The translations under genes were made by a program, and so were the position numbers. A DNA stretch of 25,058 nucleotides, from assembly GCA_019118845.1 (NCBI GenBank), contig DWYE01000099.1, forward strand, positions 1 to 25,058, written 5' to 3'. This DNA is from Anaeromassilibacillus stercoravium (GTDB lineage: Bacteria > Bacillota > Clostridia > Oscillospirales > Acutalibacteraceae). Below the pieces are notes generated by a model. The model worked only from the letters and a program-made list of their open reading frames with translations, did no database searches and was not told where the DNA came from. Below, piece after piece: positions 7,401 to 15,211 of this stretch (position 1 is its first letter; each line of letters starts with the position of its first letter).

Positions 7401-10045
7401 TCACGATGAAGGAGATCGACCCGTCCAGCACGATCACCGGGATTTCGATCGACGGGGAACCGGTGCAGGAATTCGATCCGGGACAGTATGACTATTATTA
7501 TCCCATCGAAGAAGGCGACGCGGTGCCGGAAGTGACCGTGGAAAAGAGCAATGACGCGGTCACCTATGAGATTTCCCCGGCAAAGAAGGTCCCGGGCGTG
7601 ACCGAAATCACGGTCCACCGTCCGGACGGCGGCACGTTTGTATACCGCATTTCGTTCTGCACAACAAAGGCTGTCTATTTGAGCGACCTGGAATGGGATT
7701 CCTTGGATAACCAGGGGACCTATGGGCACGCGGTCAAAGACAGCGGCGTCGAAGGTTTGGACATGGTGGTCACCGGTCCCGACGGGGAGGCGCTCGACCT
7801 GCCGTTGGTCGATGGCAAGCGCAAGGGCATCGGCATGCATTCCTATTGCTCGGTGACCTACGACATCGCCGGCAAGGGCTATAGCCGCTTCGAAAGCTGG
7901 GTAGGCGCAAACCACCTCAAGGAATACGCCAACTCCATGATCTTTAAGGTCTATTTCGACAACGAGACGGAGCCCCGCTATACCAGCCCGGCGATGTCCT
8001 ATCTGGTCCCGGCTGAATTCGTCAGCCTCGACCTGACCGGTGTGCGGACCATCCGCCTGGAACTGGACAGCAACGGTTCCATCAACGGCGACCACGGCAA
8101 CTGGGCGGACGCGAAGTTCCTGAGCTATGAAGAGATCCCGGAGGAAACCGGCGTCGCGCTTGGCCTGGAAGCACCGGAGACGGTGGAAGCGGGCAGTGAG
8201 TTTGAAGTGACGGGCACGATCGGCGGCCTGGATGCGCTGGAAAGCCCGGTGGCGTCCCTGCAGATGCTCATGACGTATCCGGAAGGCCTGACCTGTACAG
8301 AGGTTGTCCCGAACGAAGTGCTGGGAGATACGTTTGAATACAGCATCCATGACGGCGAACTTCAGGTGAATTTCCTGTACCTGGCGAATGACATCGGCGA
8401 GGGCCTGCCGGTGGATCTGGACAGCCTGTTTACGGCGAAGTTTACCGCATCCGCAGATATGGCGGAAGGCGATTATACGCTGGCGCTGGAAGATGTCTTC
8501 CTGGCGGATTGGAATATCGAAGCTGTCCCGTACACCGCAGAAGGTGCATCCGTACATGTGACGGAACTGCCGAAGGAACCGCAGCTGCTGACGGTACAGT
8601 GGAGCGGCAACGCATCGATGAGCGTCGAGGGCGAAGCGGAGGAGATCATCTCCACAGATGCGATCTATGGCGCGAAGGTGCAGCCGGGCGAAGAGCTGAC
8701 CTTCACCTTCACCCCGACGGACGGCGCGTTCTCCGGAGCGCAGCTCAACGGCGAGGACATCAAGTTTGCAGCGGACGGCTGCACGTACACCTTCACGATG
8801 CCGGGCGAGAGCACGACCCTGCGCTTCACGTTCACAAGCGTGGATAAGAGCATCCTGGGCATCGTATTGGAAGAGGCCAACGCGGTGCCGCAGGACGTGA
8901 TCAACAGCCTGGTGCCGTCTGCCAAGGAATTCTTCGAGAACGCCCTGGCAAAGGCACAGGAAGTCTATGACGATGCGGACGCAACCGAAGAAGAAGTCAA
9001 AGAGGCTTGGAGCGACCTGCTGGATGCAATGCACCTGTTGGAATTCGAAGCGGGCGATAAGGAAACCCTGCTGCCGCTGATCAACATTGCAGAGCAGCTG
9101 AAAGACATGCTGGATCAGTTCAAGCCGGGCACGACCGAGGGCTTCGAGGAAGCGCTCGACGCGGCGAAAGACGTGTATGCAGAGGAAGACGCCCTGAAGG
9201 CGGACGTAGACGAGGCATATGACAACTTGCAGGCAGCGATCGACAAGCTGGAAATGCGTGCGGATATGTCCATCCTCCAGAACACGGTGAACAAGGCGAA
9301 CGGCCTTGACCTGAACCTCTACATCGACGACGAAGCCATGGCGGCCTTCAAGACGGTGCTGGCAGAGGCGGAAGAACTGCTCGCGAATGCGAATGCAGAC
9401 CAGGCCGACGTGGATGCAAAGGCCGAGGCCCTGACGAGAGCGATGGCAGCCCTGCGGAAGATCCCGAACAAGGATGAACTGAACAAGCTGATCGCGGAGA
9501 TGGAGCAGAAGGATCTGGACGGCTACACCGACCGCAGCGTGGCAACCTTTAAGGCAGCGCTGAGCGTTGCGAAGACGGTTGCCGCGGACGAGACCGCAGA
9601 CGGCCAGGCGGTTGCAAAGGCATATACCAACCTGGAAGCTGCCGCGAATAACCTGGTGAAGGCAGAGAAGCCGGGCACGGGCAACAGCGGCAAGGGCAGC
9701 ACGTCTGCCAACATCGGCAACGCATACGGCGCAGCGGGCGTTGTATCCGCAGCACAGGGCGTGGCCAGCCAGCAGGCGTATGTGGTTTCCGACACGACGG
9801 TCAACTTCACGATGAAGAGAGGCAGCGCATACTGCTTCAAGATGACCGTGGTCAACGGCAACAACATGGTGCCGAGCTTCACGGTCGGCAACGGCGATGT
9901 GCTGAAGACGCAGTTCGTGGCGAAGATCGGCAACGACTACTATTACAGAGTCTATGCCACCGGCACGCCGGGCCAGAGCACGGGCGTTTATACGACCCTG
10001 CCGGGCCAGAACGCGGTCAAGCATTGCACAGTTACGATTGCGTAA
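4439..10045 (+). CDS. Large secreted multidomain GH97 glycosidase
   Basis: A 1868-residue exported protein. The ATG at 4439 follows AGGAGG by 6 nt and begins a signal peptide (KKRLLALLLALSLAAPG, cleavage near AFA-AQ); earlier in-frame codons lack a ribosome site. Domains in order, approximate residues: GH97 beta-sandwich and barrel 46-695; two FIVAR modules 706-843; NPCBM-like 845-993; cadherin-like 998-1075; second NPCBM-like 1078-1231; cohesin-like 1239-1374; beta domain 1380-1467; FIVAR-like helical repeats 1471-1743; Gly/Ser linker; shared C-terminal domain 1761-1868. GH97 hallmarks are LLDYGWY, HDEYVPTG (E490), RTYPN (498) and TEGILGDE (E507, E513). The retaining-type nucleophile position appears as KPGF (G458) instead of K-V-D-F, which favours the inverting alpha-glucosidase subgroup; this is an inference. 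There is no LPXTG. It probably trims alpha-glycosides at the cell surface. Confidence 0.92.
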   Translation: MKKRLLALLLALSLAAPGFGTTPAAFAAQRGAGLPPDAKSTIAPDKDLQINFWMDEGVPYYNVVLNGTALLEDGTLGLNTTAGSFQNNLTLVSEETDSGDETWTPLVGDKSVIEDRFNETAVTLSNAEGQTITIEMRAYNTGVAFRYVLPEMETDYQITDEYTQFAFPEGAVAQIHEGANQTVPQTIPVESFEGRHYCRPMTVEYAAGEVVSICEANLDDYAVMYMTKCADRTLQAKYDGSVVNVSANTEKCSPWRTFVVAEELARLPENEDIILNLNEPADEDMYKFSEWVKPGRNLMLGAGSETTETLKDWIDTAKAENFEYVLLDYGWYGPELDDRCDPRLDPSKLEPEPGDSEELLEVKRIMKEFIPEDGVFDAGEGFPPYGLITGEPVPGWPEGGLFKPHLDIPAICEYANSQGVGMILYVNNRHMFDKYGRYTVDELFARFEEWGAAGVKPGFMQEGDQEYEKRNQEMVEAAARHHLVLTIHDEYVPTGLERTYPNLLTTEGILGDEGIQGDQIAQDISTLFTRAIQGPADHTFCYPGKATKGYALASSLLFRTGMHSLYWYGNPTNIPQIPEQERQFWKDLPSNWDELRVLEASMSEYATYARKARGEDVWFAGSISAIDRELQMPLDFLTPGQQYVAEVYEDEIGLSGTSSDKNSSPLICISYLVDSTDTMYYPMAYGTGYAVRFRPATAEDAGLPVYNMNAERLQNHLAGLDSLKESDYTVATWQRLEEAIAAANALLESGNAITDEQAQEAIAALDAAKEGLRSVNVLLEQVNKAKCLPEAHYTPESWAPLAEAMEEANALLASVEDVSQSQLDEAAVKLENALNGLVKKALELDTTVYLSDLDFEPESYSAYTAIQKDRSHENPKLELIVNGERTTFEKGLGAHATSEIYYNIEGKGYEIFEAYVGVDALKDNMGDIIFRVYSDDVLIYESQPSGNGATEAQKISIPVANTKILRLEADTNGPDTGDHADWADAKFLTMKEIDPSSTITGISIDGEPVQEFDPGQYDYYYPIEEGDAVPEVTVEKSNDAVTYEISPAKKVPGVTEITVHRPDGGTFVYRISFCTTKAVYLSDLEWDSLDNQGTYGHAVKDSGVEGLDMVVTGPDGEALDLPLVDGKRKGIGMHSYCSVTYDIAGKGYSRFESWVGANHLKEYANSMIFKVYFDNETEPRYTSPAMSYLVPAEFVSLDLTGVRTIRLELDSNGSINGDHGNWADAKFLSYEEIPEETGVALGLEAPETVEAGSEFEVTGTIGGLDALESPVASLQMLMTYPEGLTCTEVVPNEVLGDTFEYSIHDGELQVNFLYLANDIGEGLPVDLDSLFTAKFTASADMAEGDYTLALEDVFLADWNIEAVPYTAEGASVHVTELPKEPQLLTVQWSGNASMSVEGEAEEIISTDAIYGAKVQPGEELTFTFTPTDGAFSGAQLNGEDIKFAADGCTYTFTMPGESTTLRFTFTSVDKSILGIVLEEANAVPQDVINSLVPSAKEFFENALAKAQEVYDDADATEEEVKEAWSDLLDAMHLLEFEAGDKETLLPLINIAEQLKDMLDQFKPGTTEGFEEALDAAKDVYAEEDALKADVDEAYDNLQAAIDKLEMRADMSILQNTVNKANGLDLNLYIDDEAMAAFKTVLAEAEELLANANADQADVDAKAEALTRAMAALRKIPNKDELNKLIAEMEQKDLDGYTDRSVATFKAALSVAKTVAADETADGQAVAKAYTNLEAAANNLVKAEKPGTGNSGKGSTSANIGNAYGAAGVVSAAQGVASQQAYVVSDTTVNFTMKRGSAYCFKMTVVNGNNMVPSFTVGNGDVLKTQFVAKIGNDYYYRVYATGTPGQSTGVYTTLPGQNAVKHCTVTIA

Positions 10046-10096
10046 TCGTGGACGAGACATCGAGATAAGAGGGAAGGCTTTTCCCTAATAAACAGC

Positions 10097-10145
10097 AAGG
10101 ACCCAATCCTGAGAATCCTCAGGATTGGGTCCTTCTGTGTTTTAT
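10097..10145 (+). terminator. Terminator of the GH97 gene
   Basis: A perfect 16-bp stem (10097-10112 with 10119-10134, starting AAGGACCCAATCC) with a 6-nt loop, followed by CTGTGTTTTATT. It lies 52 nt after the stop codon. The tail is only moderately T-rich. Confidence 0.85.
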
Positions 10146-10254
10146 TCGTCTATTTTTTGCATGTGGTGGGACTGCGATGGTTGCCTTTATGAAGATTCTT
10201 GCCTTGCTTCTGTAGGGCTTCCCATATGGAGCGGAAAACAAACTCTTTTCCGTT

Positions 10255-10333
10255 TGCTTTCTTAGGGAACGCCGTAGGCGCGAAAAGACGCCGTGCGTCC
10301 GCCGTAGGCGCGGAAGGCACTGTGTGCCCGTTG
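10255..10333 (+). repeat. Two-hairpin intergenic repeat, copy 2
   Basis: Bases 10255-10282 repeat 312-339 exactly. The inner GCCGTAGGCGCG occurs again at 10301-10312, and GGCA-CTGTG-TGCC follows at 10316-10333. Just upstream, CGGAAAA (10232-10238) pairs with TTTTCCG (10246-10252). The element sits about 210 bp after the GH97 stop. Confidence 0.7.
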
Positions 10334-10460
10334 TGCGCCTACTAAAGGGGGAAAAGTGCAATTTTTTATAAAAATACACATTTTTTAGAGGTAAAATATA
10401 ATTAGTTTGCAATATTATGGATAAAAATTGAAAGAATTGTTACTGCAAAAATAGTGATTC

Positions 10461-10489
10461 TTGTGTTTCTATTTTTACAAGATTATACT
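10461..10489 (+). promoter_or_regulatory. Likely promoter of the second ROK gene
   Basis: TTGTGT (10461-10466), a 17-bp spacer and TATACT (10484-10489) lie in an AT-rich stretch. No other plus-strand site this good is seen before the ROK gene. It would give a long leader of about 400 nt. Confidence 0.5.
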
Positions 10490-10578
10490 ATTTTCGAAAG
10501 CATTACTAAAATCGATGACTATATGAAATGGACGGTATTTTTATTTTCCCAGAAGTATTGTGAAAATAAAAATGAGGA

Positions 10579-10648
10579 CCCTTTGGGGGAGGGCTGGAAG
10601 GATGCCCTCCCCAAAAGGGCGGTATGCGCGTCAAGCGCCTTACCGGAT
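10579..10648 (+). other. Two consecutive hairpins in the ROK leader
   Basis: Hairpin one pairs CCCTTTGGGGGAGGG (10579-10593) with CCCTCCCCAAAAGGG (10605-10619) with one mismatch. Hairpin two follows at once: CGGTATGCGC against GCGCCTTACCG (about 10620-10647). Neither has a T tract, so they are not simple terminators. The rest of the gap to 10899 shows no gene I can support. Confidence 0.5.
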
Positions 10649-10899
10649 CAAAACCGGCCATAGGCATCGGTTCTGCCGGATGCAGCAAGGGGGTATGCCG
10701 CCAAGAGGATCGCGGCTTTGCACGCACACAAAGCTGATTGTTTGCATCCATCAGGGAAATGATCGGGCAGAAAACTACAGACAGCCGGAGCCGGGCAGTG
10801 AGGGGCGCCTGGCACGGCGGCAATGCATCCATCCGATATGCTTGTATAACCACCGGCGGCATAGCTACGAACGATATTGTGCGTTGGAGGGAAGAAGTT

Positions 10900-12162
10900 A
10901 TGAATCAAAGCAACAAACCAGCTAGTATCAACCAAGAACGCAGCCAACTCATCAACCGGGCCTTAATCCTCAACCTCCTGCGGCAAGAGGGGATTTGCTC
11001 GCGCGCGACGCTGTCGCGCCTTTCGGGACTCAAACAGGCCACCATCACCAACATTGCAGCGGAACTGATCCAATGCGGCCTTGTGGTGGAAACCGGCCTG
11101 ATCCCAGGGGAAAAAGGCAGGCGCTCCATCGGCGTAACCTTGAACGACGCGCGGTACAAGGTGATTGGGATCAGTATGACGCGCGACCAGTTTTACGTTG
11201 ACTTGGTGGGGATCTCCGGGAAGGTATATGAAACCCGTTCGTTCGAAATTTCCCAAACGGAGGGCCCGCAGTCCGTCCTATCGCGCATCCGCACGGCTAT
11301 CCTACAGCTCCAACAAGACTATGCGGATTCGGAGCTCCTTGCCGCATGCTTGGCTATGCCGGGGCCGTACCTGGAAGACCTGGACCGCCTTTTGTTTGTG
11401 ACAGAGCTGTCCGGCTGGCAGAACTTCCCCATCCGTGCGGTGCTGTCCGAAGGGGTGGGGATGCCGATCTATGTCCTCAACGATGCGAAGGCCAGCGCGT
11501 TTGCGCAGCTTTGGTCCCGCTGGCAGGAGCCGGCGGTGCAGAATATGGCCTATATTTTGGCGGGCCAGGGCGTTGGGTGCGGCATGATATCCGATGGAAA
11601 ACTCGTTTCGGGGCAACACGGGATTGCCGGGGAATTTGGCCACAGCAGCATCAAGTTTGACGGCCCTCTCTGCGAATGCGGAAACCGCGGCTGCCTGGAA
11701 AAGTATTGTTCCCTTTCGGCGCTCCGGTCCGAGATCCGGGACCTCTTGCGTGCGCACCAGCCTTCGTGCCTAGACGCGGGCAACCTGCACGATGAAGCGA
11801 TTGCCCTTGCGGTGCGCGCGGGGGACCCTGTGGCGGTGCAGGCTTATGAACATGTGTGTGAACGGTTGGGCGTCGGCGTTATCAGCCTGATCAACCAAAT
11901 GAACCCGGGCCTGATTGTCCTGGGCGACGCTTTGGTGGATATTTGCCCGGAACGCCTGCTGGAGGTTGTCCGCAGGTGCGTCGAAGCCGGGGTCAATGAA
12001 CGGATCTACAGCGACCTGGCCATCGAGATCAACCAGCTGGAGGAGAGCCCCGCCCTCTTGGGCGCGGGCGCTTATGCAGCACAGCAGGTGCTCGCCAATC
12101 CGGGCATGCTGATTTATGAAGCGGACTTCCGGTCTGGACGCGCCTCCAGCGAGGCCACCTAA
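10900..12162 (+). CDS. ROK-family transcriptional repressor (copy 2)
   Basis: A 420-residue paralogue of the ROK protein at 2580-3848; well over half of the aligned residues are identical by eye. It has the same order of parts: winged helix (NRALILNLLRQEGICSRATL, about residues 13-70), the altered phosphate motif GISMTRDQFY in place of DxGGT, NDAKASAF (about 190), GEFGH, and zinc ligands CECGNRGC (C258, C260, C265). The ATG at 10900 follows GGAGGG by 8 nt and aligns with the start of copy 1; the in-frame ATG at 10738 has no ribosome site. It follows the GH97 gene in the same direction but behind a strong terminator, so it is probably transcribed alone. Likely role: a second sugar-sensing repressor of surface glycan genes, its ligand unknown. 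Confidence 0.93.
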   Translation: MNQSNKPASINQERSQLINRALILNLLRQEGICSRATLSRLSGLKQATITNIAAELIQCGLVVETGLIPGEKGRRSIGVTLNDARYKVIGISMTRDQFYVDLVGISGKVYETRSFEISQTEGPQSVLSRIRTAILQLQQDYADSELLAACLAMPGPYLEDLDRLLFVTELSGWQNFPIRAVLSEGVGMPIYVLNDAKASAFAQLWSRWQEPAVQNMAYILAGQGVGCGMISDGKLVSGQHGIAGEFGHSSIKFDGPLCECGNRGCLEKYCSLSALRSEIRDLLRAHQPSCLDAGNLHDEAIALAVRAGDPVAVQAYEHVCERLGVGVISLINQMNPGLIVLGDALVDICPERLLEVVRRCVEAGVNERIYSDLAIEINQLEESPALLGAGAYAAQQVLANPGMLIYEADFRSGRASSEAT

Positions 12163-12326
12163 GCAAACCGGTGGGTCCCGCGGCCCGCTCCCCAGAGGCC
12201 TGCAATAGGCGCCCTTGTGAAATCCCCTTTTTGAAAGCATGCGCTTTTTTAGAGGGGGAGCCCAGCCTTCCCAACAGGCCGGCTTGCGAATCCTATCATT
12301 CCTATAATTAGAAGGCCAGAATCTTA

Positions 12327-12368
12327 AAAAGGACCTCGCCCTGTTTTCCAGGGCGAGGTCCTTTTGCT
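12327..12368 (+). terminator. Terminator of the second ROK gene
   Basis: A perfect 17-bp stem: AAAAGGACCTCGCCCTG (12327-12343) with its complement (12349-12365), loop TTTTC, ending in TTTT. It shares its AAGGACC base with the GH97 terminator at 10097. It is nearly symmetric and could also act on the minus strand. Confidence 0.88.
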
Positions 12369-12786
12369 ATCGGGAAGGGCTTTCCATACTTTTACTATAA
12401 TAAAGTCTTATAAGCTTGCATTTTATAGATAAATATGATAGGATTAAAACAACCAACGGTATCTTAATAAGATAATAACGTTTTTTCAAGATTCTAAAGG
12501 GGATGCCCCAGTGGCACAATCCATCGCACAAGCGGGCAGATGGATCTTTTAGCGGCCGGCGGATGCCGCTAAATCACGCGAAGGAGGCGGTAGGGCAGCT
12601 ATCGTGGCATGGAAAAGCCGCCTTAGTTGCAGAAAGATGAAAAACCCAGAAAGCCCGGATAGGGCTTATTTTTTCATCGAAAATTTTCAGGAGGGGTAAC
12701 AAAAAATCATAGTTATGCCGCCGGCATACGCCTTTGCAGGCCCCGAATCTTTTTGAAACCTCGTTTCCAAGGATAAGAGTCACCGT
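12369..12786 (+). other. Gap with a possible small unidentified transcript
   Basis: No established gene. On the plus strand there is a weak promoter (TTGCAT 12416-12421, 17 bp, TAGGAT 12439-12444) and an inverted repeat TATCTT-AAT-AAGATA (12460-12474). Folded GC-rich sequence follows (TAGCGG/CCGCTA near 12550-12572; AGGCGG/CCGCCT near 12585-12623), ending at the terminator at 12636. A 44-codon frame from ATG 12503 to TGA 12637 crosses it, but its AAAGGGG directly abuts the ATG. I recognise no riboswitch, SRP, 6S or RNase P signature. Confidence 0.4.
12636..12678. terminator. Two-way intrinsic terminator
   Basis: AAGCCC (12651-12656) and GGGCTT (12662-12667) form an inner stem with loop GGATA. 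GATGAAAAA (12636-12644) and TTTTTTCATC (12669-12678) close an outer stem. The plus strand ends in ATTTTTTC, the minus strand in GGGTTTTTC. On the minus strand it lies about 120 nt after the last operon gene and is the probable end of that transcript. Confidence 0.75.
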
Positions 12787-13713
12787 CTATGCGATTGGGC
12801 TTGTGTAGGTAAACCGGTGCCCGTTGAGCTCCATGTCCAGCACGACGCTCGTCTTGGCTTCAGCATAAACAGACGGAGGGAGCAAAGCGGTGACAACTGT
12901 GATATATTGCGTTATAGTCTGACGTTCATCCGGATTATCCCAAGAGGAAATCTCGGTTTCCTCCGTTTCACCGTCAACTGCGTAGTTTTCCTGAGGGATG
13001 GGCTGACCATCCGCCAGCACCGTCACACTGACAGTTTTACCCACCGCGTCTTCCGGCGCACCGCACACCACGGGGAGGAAGTCCTCTCCTTTAAACTCAT
13101 ACAACCGGATTTCCACCATACCAGTATCCGGGTCATAGGAGCAGCGAAACTCGGGGCTTCCGCCCATATGCTCGGCCACATAGGTTTCCGTTTCTCCATC
13201 GGTCCGCTCAATGGTCAGGGTGATCTCAAAATCCGGATGGCTCCCCTCGCCGTTGGCCGCCCAATATGCTTCGAAATCGGGCACAAAATTATCATACATC
13301 GCGCTGTAATGCCCGGTATCGATCTCCTCCCTGGAAATGCCTTCACCAAAGATGTCTTCATAGAAAGCCTTTTGAGAAACTAAATCAAACACATCGATCC
13401 TGGCCGATGAAATGGTCTCCGGATTGGCCAGAGTCGCGTCTATCAGCCCATAGGAGCTGTTTATGATGGCAGTGTAGATTTGGCATTCCTCCTGCGCATC
13501 CGGTTCCTCCGCATCAGAGGATGGCACTTCATGCGGGTCAGAAGCCTGCAGTTTCGGAGAGCCTGTCGAGGATTCCACGACAGATCCTGTATCCGAATTT
13601 TCTGTTATTTTTTCTGCCGACTCTCCACACCCAGCCAGGACGGTCAGACACAGGAGAACGGGAATGAATAAACTCCATTTTGGTTTTCTGCAGTCACTCA
13701 TCGCGGCCCACAT
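12787..13713 (-). CDS. Putative lipoprotein, last gene of the envelope operon
   Basis: A 308-residue protein with a lipoprotein signal (KWSLFIPVLLCLTVLAGC, lipidated Cys at residue 29). A Ser/Thr/Glu-rich linker follows to about residue 75, then a mostly beta domain with no family I recognise. It would be anchored on the outer face of the membrane. The ATG at 13713 follows AAGGAAAGG closely and overlaps the previous gene by 20 nt. An ATG at 13701 is also possible and would place the Cys at 25. Overlap with the upstream gene indicates translational coupling. No enzyme motif is visible. Confidence 0.85.
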   Translation of the reverse strand: MWAAMSDCRKPKWSLFIPVLLCLTVLAGCGESAEKITENSDTGSVVESSTGSPKLQASDPHEVPSSDAEEPDAQEECQIYTAIINSSYGLIDATLANPETISSARIDVFDLVSQKAFYEDIFGEGISREEIDTGHYSAMYDNFVPDFEAYWAANGEGSHPDFEITLTIERTDGETETYVAEHMGGSPEFRCSYDPDTGMVEIRLYEFKGEDFLPVVCGAPEDAVGKTVSVTVLADGQPIPQENYAVDGETEETEISSWDNPDERQTITQYITVVTALLPPSVYAEAKTSVVLDMELNGHRFTYTSPIA

Positions 13714-15115
13714 CCTTTCCTTCTGTTTTTTCTAAAGCCTTTTTCCTGCGAACCAAAACGAAAAAAGCCAGTGTCACTACTGCGGCTAAGAAAATGGCGG
13801 CGGCAATGGAGAGCACTGTCCATCCGTTTTCATACTCTTCCGGCAGATCTGCCGGCGGGGAAATGGATTCCCCGTCAGCCGGGTCGACGGGATCTACATT
13901 TTCCCTTCCGGCTGAAACGGCGGCGGCATCTCCAGATGGGGATATCTGAATCACATCATTTGTGCAGTAATAACTATACATACCTGTTTTTTCAATTTCA
14001 GGCCGATAATCCTCCGGAACCGCGCTTTGATCGGTGGTGAGGTTCCTTAGACCGTCCACAGGAACTACAAGCTTTGCAGGTGCCGTCTCGCCGCTCCATG
14101 CATCTGTGATTGGGATTTCCATGATGCTCCGATAGACGGAATACATGTACTCCTTAGGATACTCTTCGCTTTCTTCCAAACCGTCCGTGCCCCAAAAGAA
14201 TATTTCTCCATCCTTTTCAATGGCCCCCATGCTGGATAACTCAGACTGTCTTAGGGTCATCATTTTGTTTTCAGGGTCTTTGGTGTATTCCTCCGGCCAT
14301 CTGTCTTGACGGAGGGTAGCGACGCTGACAGCGAGATACTCATTTCCACTTGGAAGCCCGGCGGCAGGGATCAGTTCAAAAATATCCACCTGCCCTTCGG
14401 TAATGACCTCATCAGGCTCAAGAACCCGGATACCATAGAGCCGATTATCGCCTTTTTTGGAAGCAAGTTCAACGTCGGCGGTGTATTCGCTTTCCTTTAT
14501 GACTGTTTCTCCAAGCCAGGCCTCTTCTTCCATGCCGGAGTCATCTGTCAGAATTGGTTCTGCTGCCAGCTTGCCCTGCAAGGGAAAACTGCTGGAAATA
14601 GAACCCACAAACGCTGCGGAATAATATTCGGCGTCGGAACCTCTATATGCTGTCAGCGTAGCTTCCGGACCGATTTTGAGAACGCCTTTCGTCCCTTCTG
14701 CCATAAACCGTATCGCAATGGGGGATTTCTTGGTCTCATTGATAATCAGCGAACCGTCCCCGATGATTTCCAAGCTTCCACCCCATCCGAATCCCCACAC
14801 AACAAGAGCGGAAATATGGTTTTCCCCAACTAACTTCAGCTTCAAATCATCTCCCATTTCATTGGTGTTCAAACTGGTGTTCGGGTGATTGTAGTTGGTC
14901 AGCGTGATGGTGTTGGTCTCACGATCATAGGCCGCTCCCGCTACTTCGACAGCCGGCTCGCTGCTGCTGAATAGAAGCTGCGCTTCTTCTCCTTGAATCA
15001 GTTGAATCCAGGCGCTGCTCCATTCTCCGGAAGACGGTCCGTTTTCCGCGAATGCCGCTACGGGCAATCCAGCAGCGATGCAAATGGTCAGCAACACTGC
15101 AATCAGTCTCTTCAT
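13694..15115 (-). CDS. Secreted protein with beta-helix-like part and C-terminal helix
   Basis: A 473-residue protein with signal peptide (MKRLIAVLLTICIAAGLPVAAFA, cleavage near residue 23). Residues about 55-165 (YDRETNTITLTNYNH, LKLKLVGENHI, SLEIIGDGSLII, GVLKIGPEATLTAY) have the strand-turn rhythm of right-handed beta-helix surface proteins, including those annotated as carbohydrate-binding (Cthe_2159-like). The resemblance is by eye. A single helix (about 433-455) followed by RRKKALEK would hold it in the membrane with the bulk outside. It looks like a sortase tail, but no LPXTG is present. GGAGG lies 7 nt before the ATG, with a small CCGGC-AAA-GCCGG hairpin ahead. The gene upstream has the same architecture. 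Confidence 0.85.
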   Translation of the reverse strand: MKRLIAVLLTICIAAGLPVAAFAENGPSSGEWSSAWIQLIQGEEAQLLFSSSEPAVEVAGAAYDRETNTITLTNYNHPNTSLNTNEMGDDLKLKLVGENHISALVVWGFGWGGSLEIIGDGSLIINETKKSPIAIRFMAEGTKGVLKIGPEATLTAYRGSDAEYYSAAFVGSISSSFPLQGKLAAEPILTDDSGMEEEAWLGETVIKESEYTADVELASKKGDNRLYGIRVLEPDEVITEGQVDIFELIPAAGLPSGNEYLAVSVATLRQDRWPEEYTKDPENKMMTLRQSELSSMGAIEKDGEIFFWGTDGLEESEEYPKEYMYSVYRSIMEIPITDAWSGETAPAKLVVPVDGLRNLTTDQSAVPEDYRPEIEKTGMYSYYCTNDVIQISPSGDAAAVSAGRENVDPVDPADGESISPPADLPEEYENGWTVLSIAAAIFLAAVVTLAFFVLVRRKKALEKTEGKDVGRDE

Positions 15116-15211
15116 GAGCTCTCCTCCTTTTTCCGGCTTTGCCGGGGATAAAGCTGGACAGGATACAATGGCATGGTATCCCGATGTTTGTATGGTTCTG
15201 ATAGTCTCATC

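Noticed and set aside
6605..10060. 1151-codon open frame on the minus strand opposite the GH97 gene
   Set aside because: It is antisense to a clearly coding frame with recognisable domains. The translation is rich in Arg, His, Val and Leu, with no domain, signal peptide or ribosome site. It reflects codon bias of the real gene.
12224..12256. Second terminator after the ROK gene (AAAGC-ATGC-GCTTT with T run)
   Set aside because: The 5-bp stem is weak and its neighbour at 12327 is far stronger. I cannot support it as a separate functional terminator.
12503..12637. 44-codon plus-strand frame as a definite gene
   Set aside because: The G-rich stretch directly abuts the ATG, too close for initiation, and the product matches nothing I know. 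It is kept only as part of the unassigned transcript finding.
12490..12640. Known riboswitch or housekeeping RNA
   Set aside because: I compared it by eye with cobalamin, c-di-GMP, ZTP, fluoride, SRP, 6S and RNase P signatures. No conserved core was found.
12574..12783. 69-codon minus-strand frame after the last operon gene
   Set aside because: It has a GTG start without a ribosome site and runs through the operon's probable terminator.
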